The position numbers were made by a program, and so were the translations under genes. From Gemmataceae bacterium (GTDB lineage Bacteria > Planctomycetota > Planctomycetia > Gemmatales > Gemmataceae), in assembly GCA_019752375.1 (NCBI GenBank), contig JAIEMG010000008.1:1-64000 (forward strand): DNA of 64,000 nucleotides. The letters are read 5' to 3'. Position 1 is the first letter of the stretch. The number at the start of each line of letters is the position of its first letter. Below are positions 44,617 to 53,012 of the stretch, in pieces. The notes under the pieces are model-generated. The model ran no database searches, was not told where the DNA came from, and saw nothing but the letters and a program-made list of their open reading frames with translations.

Positions 44617-45630
44617 TCACCGTGTGCAAACGCTCCCGTCCGCCTGAAAATGAACGGTCCCGGACCGCCAGCGCAGCGGCGGCGGCTCCCGGCCCTCTAC
44701 GAGGCACAACATCGCCTCGGCAAGGTTCTCCCGCGCCAGGGCGCGGAGGCCGACATACGACGTTGTCAGCCGGGGATTCACCTCGATGACGCGGTCGCCC
44801 CGACCATCGGCAGATTCCCCCAGCACCAGGTCGACGCCAACGTATCCTCGAAGCCCCGGAACGGTCTCGACCGCGCTCCGCGCTAACCGAGTCGCGCGCT
44901 CCGCCAACCCGGCCGGCAGCGGCGTCCAGCCACCCTGGTAGTGAAATCGTCCGTCGTTGGACAATTCCTGCGCCGTCGCCGGCAGCGGCAGAAAGCCGCC
45001 CGCACCGATCAGAAAAGCAACACTGGCTGCGAGTCCCCGGACCCACGGCTGCAGCAGCAACTCTCCGGTCCATCCCTCCTGTCGGCTCGCTGCGACGCAG
45101 TCGGCAATCTCGCGCGATTCGTGCAGCAGAAACGTGGCCTGCGAGCCCGCGCCGTCGCGCGGCTTGAGCACTGCGGGCAACGAGAACGTCGCTGGCATCG
45201 TCCCCATGCCGAGCAAATGACATTCCGGAGTCGCCACGCCATGTTTGCGAAGGTACTGGCTCAGGGCCAGCTTGTCCGCGGTCAAACGCACCGCCGACGA
45301 GGAAGGACCGAGCAGTCGTCCACCCGCTTCCTCGACCCAGCGGCAGCGTTCGTACAGGATGCCATCCAACTCCGGGGCGACGACCAGCGTGTAGTCGGCT
45401 GCCGCCGCTTCCCGGCGAAAGGCATGCTCTTCCTGATCCTTGCTGACGCGCCGACACGGCCAAGCTGCGGGCTCGGCAGCCATCGTCGCCAGAAGGGTTG
45501 TGACTTCGACGCGTGTCAGCGCAGCGAAATCGCGCATCACCGCATCGAGCATGGCCCAGCCCTCGGTTGCCAGGGAGGCATTGCCGATATCGTGGGCACA
45601 GGTGTATTCGTAGACGAAGATGCGAAGCAT
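44617..45630 (-). CDS. mfnD: ATP-grasp ligase, MfnD-like (tyramine-L-glutamate ligase)
   Basis: The protein has 337 residues. It starts MLRIFVYEYTCAHDI, typical of this ligase group. The ATP-grasp core is visible in LTADKLALSQYLRKHGV, LPAVLKPRDGAGSQ, ELLLQPWVRG and DRVIEVNPRLTTSYVGL. MfnD joins glutamate to tyramine in methanofuran biosynthesis. The assignment is strengthened by MfnE- and MfnF-like genes nearby. It is divergent from the GntR gene and separated from it by about 210 bp. Start at 45630; no ribosome site is clear. Confidence 0.75.
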   Translation of the reverse strand: MLRIFVYEYTCAHDIGNASLATEGWAMLDAVMRDFAALTRVEVTTLLATMAAEPAAWPCRRVSKDQEEHAFRREAAAADYTLVVAPELDGILYERCRWVEEAGGRLLGPSSSAVRLTADKLALSQYLRKHGVATPECHLLGMGTMPATFSLPAVLKPRDGAGSQATFLLHESREIADCVAASRQEGWTGELLLQPWVRGLAASVAFLIGAGGFLPLPATAQELSNDGRFHYQGGWTPLPAGLAERATRLARSAVETVPGLRGYVGVDLVLGESADGRGDRVIEVNPRLTTSYVGLRALARENLAEAMLCLVEGREPPPLRWRSGTVHFQADGSVCTR

Positions 45631-45765
45631 GACGGGAAGGATAGCACAAGGGTGAGAGCCTTTGTCACGCACCCACATATAGCGCGACGTTCGAGCGCCG
45701 GATGGCCGATCGGTCGCTTGAGCAGCGGGCGAACAAACTCTACCGTAATGGCTCACACATTTTCT

Positions 45766-45793
45766 TTGACACGTCCACTCCTTCCATTAAGAT
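45766..45793 (+). promoter_or_regulatory. Promoter of the GntR regulator gene
   Basis: TTGACA (45766-45771) and TAAGAT (45788-45793) are separated by 16 bp, about 45 bp before the ATG at 45839. The -35 box is perfect. The -10 box overlaps the palindrome described in the next entry. Confidence 0.55.
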
Positions 45794-45804
45794 GTCTGAC
45801 ATCT
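45790..45804. promoter_or_regulatory. Palindromic operator candidate for the GntR regulator
   Basis: AGATGTCTGACATCT is a perfect palindrome around a central T. It overlaps the -10 box and the likely start of transcription of the GntR gene, which fits autorepression. FadR/FCD-type regulators often bind short GT-N-AC-type palindromes of this size. Confidence 0.6.
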
Positions 45805-45838
45805 GCTGTCAAACCCGTTTAGCCCGGAAGGATACCGA

Positions 45839-46561
45839 ATGAAGCTGGAACCGATTGCCCGGCAGTCGCTGGTCGACGTCGTCGCCGAGCGCATCCGCGG
45901 GTTGATCGACCGAGGCCACATGGAACCCGGCGACCGCCTCCCTGGCGAGCTCGACTTGGTGGAACAACTCCAGGTCAGCCGCCCGGTGCTGCGTGAGGCG
46001 ATTAGCCGGCTCGAAAGCGTTGGTCTGGTCACCGTGCGACGCGGGCGCGGCATCTACGTCGGCGACCGGGGCAGCCTGTCCAGTTGCGTCAAGCTGGTGC
46101 GTACGGCGATGAGCATTGCGCCCAAGGAAGTGCTGCGGCTCACGGAGCTGCGCACAGCGATTGAAGTCCACGCGGCCCGGCTGGCGGCCGAGCGCGCGAC
46201 GCCGGAAGAGGTGGTCGAGCTGGAGGAACTGTGCCGACAGATGGATCGCGAAGACGTGGACCATCTCGAAGCCATCGAGTTCGACTTCCGGTTCCATCGC
46301 AAGATCGTCGCCATCACCGGCAACGAGATGATGGAGAACATCATGCACGTCATCCACGAGTTCGTGATGGCCGGCATGATCCACACCACGCCGAATCCGC
46401 GCAATCGCCGCAACAGCAAGGCCCTCCACGGCGCCATCCTCGACGCCATCCGCTCCGGCGACGCCGAGGCCGCTGAAAAGGCGATGAAAGCTCACATGGG
46501 GATGGTCTCCCTGCGCCTGGAGGAAGCCGACGAACGCCGCAAGCAGCCGGCGGTGCGTTGA
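45839..46561 (+). CDS. FadR-type GntR transcriptional regulator
   Basis: The protein has 240 residues. The winged helix is at 1-75: IARQSLVDVVAERIRGLID, then LPGELDLVEQLQVSRPVLRE and LESVGLVTVRRGRGIYV. An FCD ligand domain follows, with the metal-binding type residues in FDFRFHRKIVAITGN and HGAILDAIRSGD. GGAAGGA lies before the ATG. It sits between mfnD and mfnF, so it probably regulates the C1 cofactor genes or their use. The ligand is unknown; FCD proteins bind small organic acids. Confidence 0.88.
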   Translation: MKLEPIARQSLVDVVAERIRGLIDRGHMEPGDRLPGELDLVEQLQVSRPVLREAISRLESVGLVTVRRGRGIYVGDRGSLSSCVKLVRTAMSIAPKEVLRLTELRTAIEVHAARLAAERATPEEVVELEELCRQMDREDVDHLEAIEFDFRFHRKIVAITGNEMMENIMHVIHEFVMAGMIHTTPNPRNRRNSKALHGAILDAIRSGDAEAAEKAMKAHMGMVSLRLEEADERRKQPAVR

Positions 46562-46574
46562 TTCTCCCCCGTCG

Positions 46575-46652
46575 TTTGTCACGCGTATCGAGATTGCGGG
46601 TTTGTCACGCGTATCGAGATTGCGGGTTTGTCACGCGTATCGAGATTGCGGG
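46575..46652. repeat. Three perfect 26-bp tandem repeats
   Basis: Three identical 26-bp units run head to tail (46575, 46601, 46627); each begins TTTGTCACGCGTATCGAG. They lie between the GntR stop and mfnF start, 57 bp before the latter. The first ten bases, TTTGTCACGC, also occur at 45661 upstream of mfnD. Confidence 0.9.
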
Positions 46653-46709
46653 GACGCCTACGATGGGGCACACACATCGGATCCTCGGCGTGCTTCGCCG
46701 CCCTTGCGA

Positions 46710-47723
46710 ATGAGTAACCTTGTGTCGTGTCAAGTTCTCGGGTTGGACATTGGCGGCGCCAATCTCAAGGCGGTGCATGCCGCGGGCGTCACGCGGACGC
46801 AGCCCTTCCATCTCTGGCGTGCCCCAAGCGACCTCCCCGACGCATTGCGGTCCCTCTTGCGCGAGATGCCGGCGCACGATCATCTTGCCGTCACCATGAC
46901 CGGTGAGCTGTGCGATTGTTTCAGTACGAAGCGTGAAGGAGTGCACGTCATCCTCGACGCTGTCCGGGCCGTCGCCGGCTCGGCTCGCGTGAGCGTGTGG
47001 CGGACCGACGGCCGCTTGGTTGATCTGGCAACCGCACGGGACGCACCACTGCTTGTTGCCGCAGCCAATTGGCTGGCCCTGGCAACCTTCGCCGGGCGAT
47101 GGGCGCCGCACGGCCCGGCTTTGCTGCTCGACATCGGCTCGACGACGACCGATATTATTCCATTGATGAACGGCGAGCCAGCGCCCAGCGGCCGGACCGA
47201 TCCCGAGCGATTGAATTCGGGCGAACTGGTCTACACCGGCGTCAGGCGGACGCCGCTGTGTGTCCTGCTGCCCGATCGGACCGCGGCCGAACTCTTCGCC
47301 ACGACACTCGATGCATACCTCCTCCTCGGTCAGCTTCCGGAAGCGCCTGGGGATACGCACACCGCGGACGGGCGACCGGCGACCCGCCTGGCTGCCCACG
47401 GACGCCTCGCCCGGATGCTTTGCGCGGACGTCGAGACCTGTTCGGAAGCCGAACGCCTGGCGCTGGCACGCCATGCTGCCATCGCGCAGAAATCGCTGAT
47501 TTGCAAGAGCATCGATGCCGTCGTGCATCGTATGGGCCACAGCCCACACACCGTGATCGTCGCCGGCAGTGGCGAGTTCCTGGCCCGGGACGTGGCAAGC
47601 GGCATGCGTTGGTTTCCTTCGGCGCGGCTGGTGTCTCTTGCCGACATGCTGGGGCCGGATGCCTCCACGGCGGCCTGCGCCCACGCACTGGCCGTGCTTG
47701 CAGCGGAGATGAGCGTTGCGTGA
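46710..47723 (+). CDS. mfnF: MfnF-like H4MPT/methanofuran pathway protein
   Basis: The protein has 337 residues of the hydantoinase/ASKHA-like fold. The N-terminal phosphate loop is VLGLDIGGANLKAVHA, MTGELCDCF follows, and LLLDIGSTTTDIIPL is the second phosphate motif. RTPLCVLLP and TVIVAGSGEFLARDV are typical of the group annotated as H4MPT-linked C1 transfer proteins, now MfnF, which couples the furan unit to gamma-glutamyltyramine. The start at 46710 is the Met before SNLVSCQ. The stop overlaps the start of the next gene. Confidence 0.8.
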   Translation: MSNLVSCQVLGLDIGGANLKAVHAAGVTRTQPFHLWRAPSDLPDALRSLLREMPAHDHLAVTMTGELCDCFSTKREGVHVILDAVRAVAGSARVSVWRTDGRLVDLATARDAPLLVAAANWLALATFAGRWAPHGPALLLDIGSTTTDIIPLMNGEPAPSGRTDPERLNSGELVYTGVRRTPLCVLLPDRTAAELFATTLDAYLLLGQLPEAPGDTHTADGRPATRLAAHGRLARMLCADVETCSEAERLALARHAAIAQKSLICKSIDAVVHRMGHSPHTVIVAGSGEFLARDVASGMRWFPSARLVSLADMLGPDASTAACAHALAVLAAEMSVA

Positions 47724-48285
47724 CGGCAGCCAAGACTTGGTGGTCGTCAAAGTCGGCGGCAGTCTCTTCGACCTGCCGGACCTGGGAACCCGGCTCCGTT
47801 CCTGGATCGGCCACTTGAAGGCCGCGCGAGTGCTGGTGGTGCCCGGCGGCGGCGGTACGGCGAATGTCGTCCGCGACTGGGACCGCTGCCACCGACTGGG
47901 TGAAGAAGCAGCCCACTGGCTCGCCCTGCACGCCATGACGATGAACGCGCGGTTCCTGACGGAGCTGCTCCCCGAAGCCAAAGTTGACGTGAAGGCTGCC
48001 GAAGGTCTCACGATACTTGACGCCTACGCCTTCGCTCGCGCCGACGAAGGCAAACCGGATTGCTTGCCGCACTGTTGGGAAGTGACGAGCGACGCCATTG
48101 CCGCGCGGACGGCGCTCGTCCTCGGCGCGGTCCGATTGATCTTGCTCAAATCGGTCGACGTCCCTGGTGATGTGGACTGGTGCGAGGCGAGCGAGCGCGG
48201 CTTTGTGGACCGATTCTTCGGGCGGCTCGTGTCCGGCAGGAAACTCGACGTACTCGCCGTCAACCTGCGCACCTGGCAGCCGTGA
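47716..48285 (+). CDS. mfnE: Amino acid kinase-family protein, MfnE-like
   Basis: The protein has 189 residues and an amino acid kinase-type fold: VVVKVGGSLFDLPD at the N-terminus, VLVVPGGGGTANVVRDWD, then ALHAMTMNARFL and SDAIAARTALVLGAVRLILLKSVD. MfnE phosphorylates a furan-methanol phosphate precursor of methanofuran. It begins with a TTG that overlaps the end of mfnF by 8 bp. The protein is shorter than usual amino acid kinases, which is normal for the MfnE group. Confidence 0.75.
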   Translation: MRDGSQDLVVVKVGGSLFDLPDLGTRLRSWIGHLKAARVLVVPGGGGTANVVRDWDRCHRLGEEAAHWLALHAMTMNARFLTELLPEAKVDVKAAEGLTILDAYAFARADEGKPDCLPHCWEVTSDAIAARTALVLGAVRLILLKSVDVPGDVDWCEASERGFVDRFFGRLVSGRKLDVLAVNLRTWQP

Positions 48286-48345
48286 GCCCGTGGTGAAGGA
48301 TTTTATCGGGTTGCTGTGAGACTCTTCCTTGCGACATAAAAAGGG

Positions 48346-48562
48346 GACCGAATCTGCTGCTATGAAAATAGGCGACACCTCTAAGCTTCCGTCCACCGAA
48401 TGCAGCCCATTTTCACGAACTCAGGGTGCCGCGCCGGCATGAAGACTCTGTAGAAAATGTACTATTCCGGCGAGCGGGGCGTGTGAATGCCCCGGTTTTG
48501 CCACCTTAACCGGGGCGTTCACACGCCCCGCTCGCCAGGCTTTCTACAAAGCAGACCGAATC
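48346..48562. mobile_element. Degraded MITE-like element with 9-bp flanking direct repeat
   Basis: GACCGAATC occurs at 48346-48354 and 48554-48562. Between them lie a decayed left end (TGCTGCTATGAAAA), an internal CTCTGTAGAAAA (48446), a long inner inverted repeat (CGAGCGGGGCGTGTGAA against its near-complement from about 48514), and a right end TTTCTACAAAGCA. The right end matches the TIR of the MITE at 23900. The element fills most of the gap between mfnE and the CitG-like gene. Confidence 0.55.
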
Positions 48563-48581
48563 GCGATACCACCCTGCCGCG

Positions 48582-49448
48582 TCAGCGGCCGAACATGGAC
48601 TCCGGTGGGAATGGCGACGGCAAAGACAAAAATCCAGTCCGCAGCGCGACGAACAGCGAAGCGCAGACCAGGTCGGCCGTCGTGCCCGGATTGCGGCCCG
48701 GTTTTGCACGCATCCAGCCGTCCAGCTCCTGCCAAGCCGTCCGCGCGGCGTCGGTGTGCGGCCAACCGTGGTCCAGAACCGCACGCGCTCGGCGGCTGGC
48801 ATCCACGGCTTCGTCCATGCCCAGCTTGCGTGCGATCAGGCTGTCGGGGTTCGCATCCAGCATGCGGAGCTGGCAGAAGCAGATTGCCGCTTCAAGCCTT
48901 CCCGTTCGATCCATTTCCGAAGCGAGTGCAGGAACACCGACGTTGAACACCTCTTGGAAGTTGTTGGCGTACTGCCGGGCGACCAGGTCGCGATCAGCGG
49001 CCAAGGTCATCACCTCACGCAGCGTTTGCGTCGGCACGCTCGCCACGTCCTGTTCGGCCGCCTGACCCAGGCCCGAGGGCTGCGCCAGGCGGATCGCCTC
49101 ATAGACAATCCGCGCATCATCGATGGAGAGGCCAGCGAGCAATGCGGGCAGGCCGGAGCGCAACTCAGCGTCGGCAGGCACCGCCGCCAAGGGCGCCAGC
49201 AGCAGGATCGTGCCAAGATGCGGGTTGCCGGCCACCACCCGGCGCATGGCGCGTACGGCTTCCAGCACCGTTTGGCCCACGGAATTCCGCGGGGCATCGT
49301 TCAGGATTGGCGCGAAGGCAGCGGCACTGGCCAGGAAATGTTCGCAGCGGAGGGTGCCCAGGTCGTGGTTAGGCGTTGCGTCGCCGGCCTTGGGAGCCGT
49401 CACTTCCCACAAGCAGGCCGTGTAAGCCCAGTCGCCGATCGAGGGCAT
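48582..49448 (-). CDS. Triphosphoribosyl-dephospho-CoA synthase-like (CitG family) protein
   Basis: The protein has 288 residues. The blocks VTAPKAGDATPNHDLGTLRC, LEAVRAMRRVVAGNPHLGTI, LLLAPLA and GRNPGTTADLVCASLFVALR match the CitG family. CitG makes the prosthetic group of citrate lyase, but no citrate lyase is present. Homologues are regularly found in H4MPT clusters of methylotrophs and planctomycetes, where the role is unsettled. It starts at 49448, right after the RimK-like gene; the spacing of 1 bp shows operon structure with mch. Confidence 0.75.
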   Translation of the reverse strand: MPSIGDWAYTACLWEVTAPKAGDATPNHDLGTLRCEHFLASAAAFAPILNDAPRNSVGQTVLEAVRAMRRVVAGNPHLGTILLLAPLAAVPADAELRSGLPALLAGLSIDDARIVYEAIRLAQPSGLGQAAEQDVASVPTQTLREVMTLAADRDLVARQYANNFQEVFNVGVPALASEMDRTGRLEAAICFCQLRMLDANPDSLIARKLGMDEAVDASRRARAVLDHGWPHTDAARTAWQELDGWMRAKPGRNPGTTADLVCASLFVALRTGFLSLPSPFPPESMFGR

Positions 49449-49449
49449 G

Positions 49450-50313
49450 TCACTTCCCCCGATCCTCGCCGGCAAAGAAGCGGAGCATTGCGGCGGCAAC
49501 GTCGATCCCGGTCACGGGCGCCAGGGCGCGCCAGCCGGGCACCGCATTGACCTCCAGGACATACCACTCGCCGCAGGGACCAGGCAACAAATCGACGCCG
49601 GCGGCCACGGCACCGACTGCCTCTGCCGCGCGCAAGGCGAGCGCCTCTTCCTCGTGCGTCACATCGACTTTCTCAGCGGATCCGCCCTGGGCGACGTTGG
49701 TGCGCCAGTCGCCGCGTGCCGTTCGGCGCATGGCGGTAAGCACGCGGCCGCCCAGCACAAAGACACGCAGGTCCCAGCCGGGATGCGCGATGTACTTCTG
49801 GAGGTACAGGACGCACTGCGTCCGCTCCAGGGTGCGAAACGTGCGCCAGGCCATGTCCGGATCGCTGACGCGCACCATGCCGCGGCCCTCGGAGCCGAAG
49901 AGCGGTTTGACGACGACATCGCCGCCGAGCGTTTCATACGCTTCCAGCGCGGCGTCGGCATGCTGGCAGACGATCGTCGGCGGCACCAGTAGGCCGGCGC
50001 CTTCCAGTCGGGCGCTGGCGAGGTACTTGTCGACGCAGGCTTCGACGGCCGCGGGCGGATTCAGGACACGGATGCCGCGCGCCTGCAGCCGGTGCAGTAC
50101 GTCCATGCGAAAGACGACCTGCTCCAGCGAGCCCGGCGGCATGGTGCGCACCACAACGCCGTCGAATCCGGTAAGCGAATCGCCTGGAATCCCGGCGCCC
50201 GCGGTGACGCGCCGGAAATCAACGGCAACGGCCTCATGGCCGAGCAGCGCCGCGGCCCGCTGCAGGTCGCGGACGTGCCAGCCATCGCCACCCGCCAGGA
50301 TTGCCCAGCGCAT
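49450..50313 (-). CDS. RimK-like ATP-grasp ligase of the H4MPT cluster
   Basis: The protein has 287 residues. ATP-grasp elements are VEACVDKYLASARLEGAGL, VVVKPLFGSEGRGMVRV, LYLQKYIAHPGWDLRVFVLGG and EWYVLEVNAVPGWRALAP. It belongs to the RimK/MptN-like glutamate ligases, which add glutamate to proteins or pterin cofactors. Next to mch, a role in finishing the H4MPT-type cofactor is a fair inference. The ATG at 50313 lies 2 bp past the mch stop. Confidence 0.78.
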   Translation of the reverse strand: MRWAILAGGDGWHVRDLQRAAALLGHEAVAVDFRRVTAGAGIPGDSLTGFDGVVVRTMPPGSLEQVVFRMDVLHRLQARGIRVLNPPAAVEACVDKYLASARLEGAGLLVPPTIVCQHADAALEAYETLGGDVVVKPLFGSEGRGMVRVSDPDMAWRTFRTLERTQCVLYLQKYIAHPGWDLRVFVLGGRVLTAMRRTARGDWRTNVAQGGSAEKVDVTHEEEALALRAAEAVGAVAAGVDLLPGPCGEWYVLEVNAVPGWRALAPVTGIDVAAAMLRFFAGEDRGK

Positions 50314-50315
50314 GT

Positions 50316-51272
50316 TCAACTCATGAATGAGAGGAGCAGCACGTTCGGATCGACGCGGCCAAATGCATGAATCCTGCCCGTTTTCAGGTTGTGAAAGACC
50401 ACTTCAGCGGGAGAGAAAAGCAAGGGGTCAATCTTGTAGAAGTCCTGGCCGTACCGGGCAAAGATCTCGGCGAACGGGGCGCCGTGGTCCTTCGAACCGC
50501 TGGACGGTACTTTCGGCCCCAACTCGGCGATCTGATCGTCGTCGGCGCGGACCCAGAGAATGACGCGGCCGCCGTAAAGGATCGCATCATTCGTGCGGCC
50601 AATCGCCTGCAAGCCCTTGGTCGCTACTGGCGGCAGAGGAGCAGTACCGAAGCCGGATACCACCTGGGACAGATTGAACTTGAGCTCATGCAGCTTGTGA
50701 AGGGTCGTCTCCAGCGACCGGGCCACCACCTGGACGTTGCCCGCCTGGCTGGACGCCGGCGCGACCAGGAGCGTGAGCTTCGCGGGCGGCAGCTTCAGGC
50801 TTTCCGCAATGTGCGCGACGACCTTGGCGTCCGGCACCTGGCCCGACTCCAGCACGCCGACGGCGACCGGCGGTTGCTCCTTACCTGGAATGTGGTTGAA
50901 CAGCTCTTCCTTGCCGTACGCCGCCCGCATGGGCCCCGAGCCCATCGCGAAGAAGTCGCCGACGCTCACCTGCCATCCCGCGTATTGCGATGCCATGCAC
51001 GCCAGCACCGGTGCATCGCTCGACACCTGGACGTGCGCGCAGGGCAAGCCGCCCACGTCGCCAGGAATGAGCGAGACCTCGGCCAGGTTCGCAAGGCATA
51101 CGCGGGCCAGCGCCAGGCCGGCCTGCAAGCCGCCTTCGGTGTTGATGCCGCAGTTCAGGATGCGGGCGCCATTCGCGGCCGGCTCGACCTTGATGCGCAG
51201 GGCCTCTGCATTGGCGGCCATGTGATCGGCCAGGCGGGAGGCTCGTTCGTTGAGCGTGGGGGACGTGGCCAC
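50316..51272 (-). CDS. mch: Methenyltetrahydromethanopterin cyclohydrolase
   Basis: The protein has 318 residues, the usual Mch length. Conserved stretches include ILNCGINTEGGLQAGLALARVC, MASQYAGWQVSVGDFFAMGSGPMRA, APASSQAGNVQVVARSLET and NDAILYGGRVILWV. The enzyme interconverts methenyl- and formyl-H4MPT in formaldehyde or C1 oxidation. It is the first gene of a three-gene minus-strand unit with the RimK-like and CitG-like genes. The match is strong. Confidence 0.92.
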   Translation of the reverse strand: MATSPTLNERASRLADHMAANAEALRIKVEPAANGARILNCGINTEGGLQAGLALARVCLANLAEVSLIPGDVGGLPCAHVQVSSDAPVLACMASQYAGWQVSVGDFFAMGSGPMRAAYGKEELFNHIPGKEQPPVAVGVLESGQVPDAKVVAHIAESLKLPPAKLTLLVAPASSQAGNVQVVARSLETTLHKLHELKFNLSQVVSGFGTAPLPPVATKGLQAIGRTNDAILYGGRVILWVRADDDQIAELGPKVPSSGSKDHGAPFAEIFARYGQDFYKIDPLLFSPAEVVFHNLKTGRIHAFGRVDPNVLLLSFMS

Positions 51273-51429
51273 TCGGGGCTCCTTTCTCGGGGCGGCGTTA
51301 CTTCAGTGGGATGATGGAGGAGAACATATCCGCCGGCCCGCCGAGGGCCAAGCAGGAAAGCCGCTCGCACCGTAAAAATCCTGTGGCGGCAAGGGATGCC
51401 TATATCATGATTCTGACTGAATTAACACT

Positions 51430-51585
51430 CTCGTACCCAAGCTCCGGCTTGGGTACGCACGACCGAGAAGCTCTAGCTTCTTGCCGTGAATGGCTTGCGT
51501 GACTCGACGCTGCCTGTGTAGTGTCACGTTCCGAGAAGCTGGAGCTTCTCGGTCGTGCGTACCCAAGCCGGAGCTTGGGTACGAG
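51430..51585. repeat. Long inverted repeat, 52-bp arms
   Basis: Arms at 51430-51481 and 51534-51585 match at 51 of 52 positions around a 52-nt spacer. Each arm contains a smaller palindrome (GTACCCAAGC/GCTTGGGTAC) and AGAAGCTNNAGCTTCT. It lies between the divergent mch and cax genes and accounts for most of that gap. Confidence 0.88.
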
Positions 51586-51610
51586 AATGATTTGGTAGTG
51601 GCAGAGGGGC

Positions 51611-52774
51611 ATGGCGATGGACGTACCCCAGGGACAAACCAGCCCTCCCCCGAAGGCCTCGCTGCTGGCCCGCCTGACTCGCTCCCCTCTCTACTGGCTG
51701 CTTGTGGCGTTGCCCGTGGCCGTGATCCTGGAGCGGATGCACGCCGCGGACTTGTGGGTCTTCATCGCATCCGGCGTGGCGATCATTCCGCTGGCCGGCT
51801 TGATGGGTCGCGCCACGGAGAACCTGTCCGAATCCCTGGGCCCCGGCATTGGGGGCTTGCTGAATGCGACCTTCGGCAATGCGGCTGAGCTCATCATCGC
51901 CCTGATGGCGCTCGCGAACGGCCCAACGATGTATCCGCTGGTGAAGGCATCGATCACCGGGTCAATTATCGGCAACGTCTTGCTCGTGCTTGGGGCTTCA
52001 TTCCTGGCCGGGGGCCTGCGCTTCCCACGGCAGACATTCAACCGAACCGCGGCGGGCATGGGTTCGACCCTCCTGGCCCTGGCCGCCATCGGCCTCATCA
52101 TGCCGACGCTGTTCTTCTATCTGCATCAAGCTGGTGGGACACTCACCCCCGAACAATCGAAGAACATCGAGTTCCTGTCCGAAGAGATTGCCGGCATCCT
52201 GGCGGCAATCTATGTGCTCAGCCTGGTCTTTTCGCTGGTAACACACCGCCATCTCTTCGATCCACCCGGAGGGCCGGAAGCGACCACCGGAAGCCACGGT
52301 CCAGAATGGAGCCGGCGCACGTCCATCCTCGTTCTGCTGGTGGCGACGGCCGGAGTCGCATGGATGAGCGAGATGCTCGTCGGCTCCGTCGAGCATGCCG
52401 GAGAAGCGCTGGGCATGACCCGCGTTTTCCTGGGCGTAATCGTGGTCGCGGTCATCGGCAATGCCGCCGAGCACTCGACCGCGGTGCTCATGGCGCTGAA
52501 AAACAAGATGGACTTGGCCGTCAACATCGCGGTCGGCAGCAGCCTGCAAATTGCCCTGTTCGTCGCCCCGGTCCTGGTGTTTGCCAGCATGGGCATGGGA
52601 CACGCGGTCCCTCTTGACCTTCACTTCACCCTGCTGGAGACGATCACGGTCGTCCTCACCGTCGGCGTGCTGGCGCTGGTCTGCCAGGACGGCGAAAGCC
52701 ACTGGATGGAGGGCGTCATGCTGCTTGGCGTCTATGCCATCGTCGCGCTGGCGTTCTATCACCTGCCTGAGTAG
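51611..52774 (+). CDS. cax: Calcium/proton antiporter (CaCA/Cax family)
   Basis: The protein has 387 residues with about 11 membrane helices. Two inverted signature repeats are visible: [20 protein letters not shown] in the first half and [19 protein letters not shown] in the second, followed by [16 protein letters not shown]. The acidic residues in these repeats bind Ca2+. It exports Ca2+ in exchange for protons across the inner membrane. The ATG at 51611 and a second one at 51617 are both possible. No regulator is adjacent. Confidence 0.92.
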   Translation: MAMDVPQGQTSPPPKASLLARLTRSPLYWLLVALPVAVILERMHAADLWVFIASGVAIIPLAGLMGRATENLSESLGPGIGGLLNATFGNAAELIIALMALANGPTMYPLVKASITGSIIGNVLLVLGASFLAGGLRFPRQTFNRTAAGMGSTLLALAAIGLIMPTLFFYLHQAGGTLTPEQSKNIEFLSEEIAGILAAIYVLSLVFSLVTHRHLFDPPGGPEATTGSHGPEWSRRTSILVLLVATAGVAWMSEMLVGSVEHAGEALGMTRVFLGVIVVAVIGNAAEHSTAVLMALKNKMDLAVNIAVGSSLQIALFVAPVLVFASMGMGHAVPLDLHFTLLETITVVLTVGVLALVCQDGESHWMEGVMLLGVYAIVALAFYHLPE

Positions 52775-53012
52775 CAACAATTCCGCACAATCCGCGAACC
52801 TCGTAATATCTGTGCGCCACTGACGAATAGAATTGGAGCGGCCTGCGCCAGGAGTCAGAGGGCAGGAGTCAGGAATCAGGTGGCAGGAATCAGGCACAGT
52901 GGAATTCAAAATCCATCATTACTCCTGCCTCCTGATCGCTGACACTTGTCTTTTGCCCCTGATTCCCTCCCTCCCGATCGTTGTCTTCTGATCCCTCACT
53001 CCGGAGGTTTCC

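Noticed and set aside
46575-46652. 26-bp repeats considered as a CRISPR array or plasmid iterons
   Set aside because: There are no spacers between units, no cas genes and no replication initiator; the repeat context is a cofactor operon.
52840-52990. CAGGAGTCAG-type short direct repeats before the BCS1-like gene
   Set aside because: The repeats are short and irregular (AGGAGTCAG, AGGAATCAG, CCTGATTCC), without a clear unit length or symmetric arms; not enough for a repeat entry.
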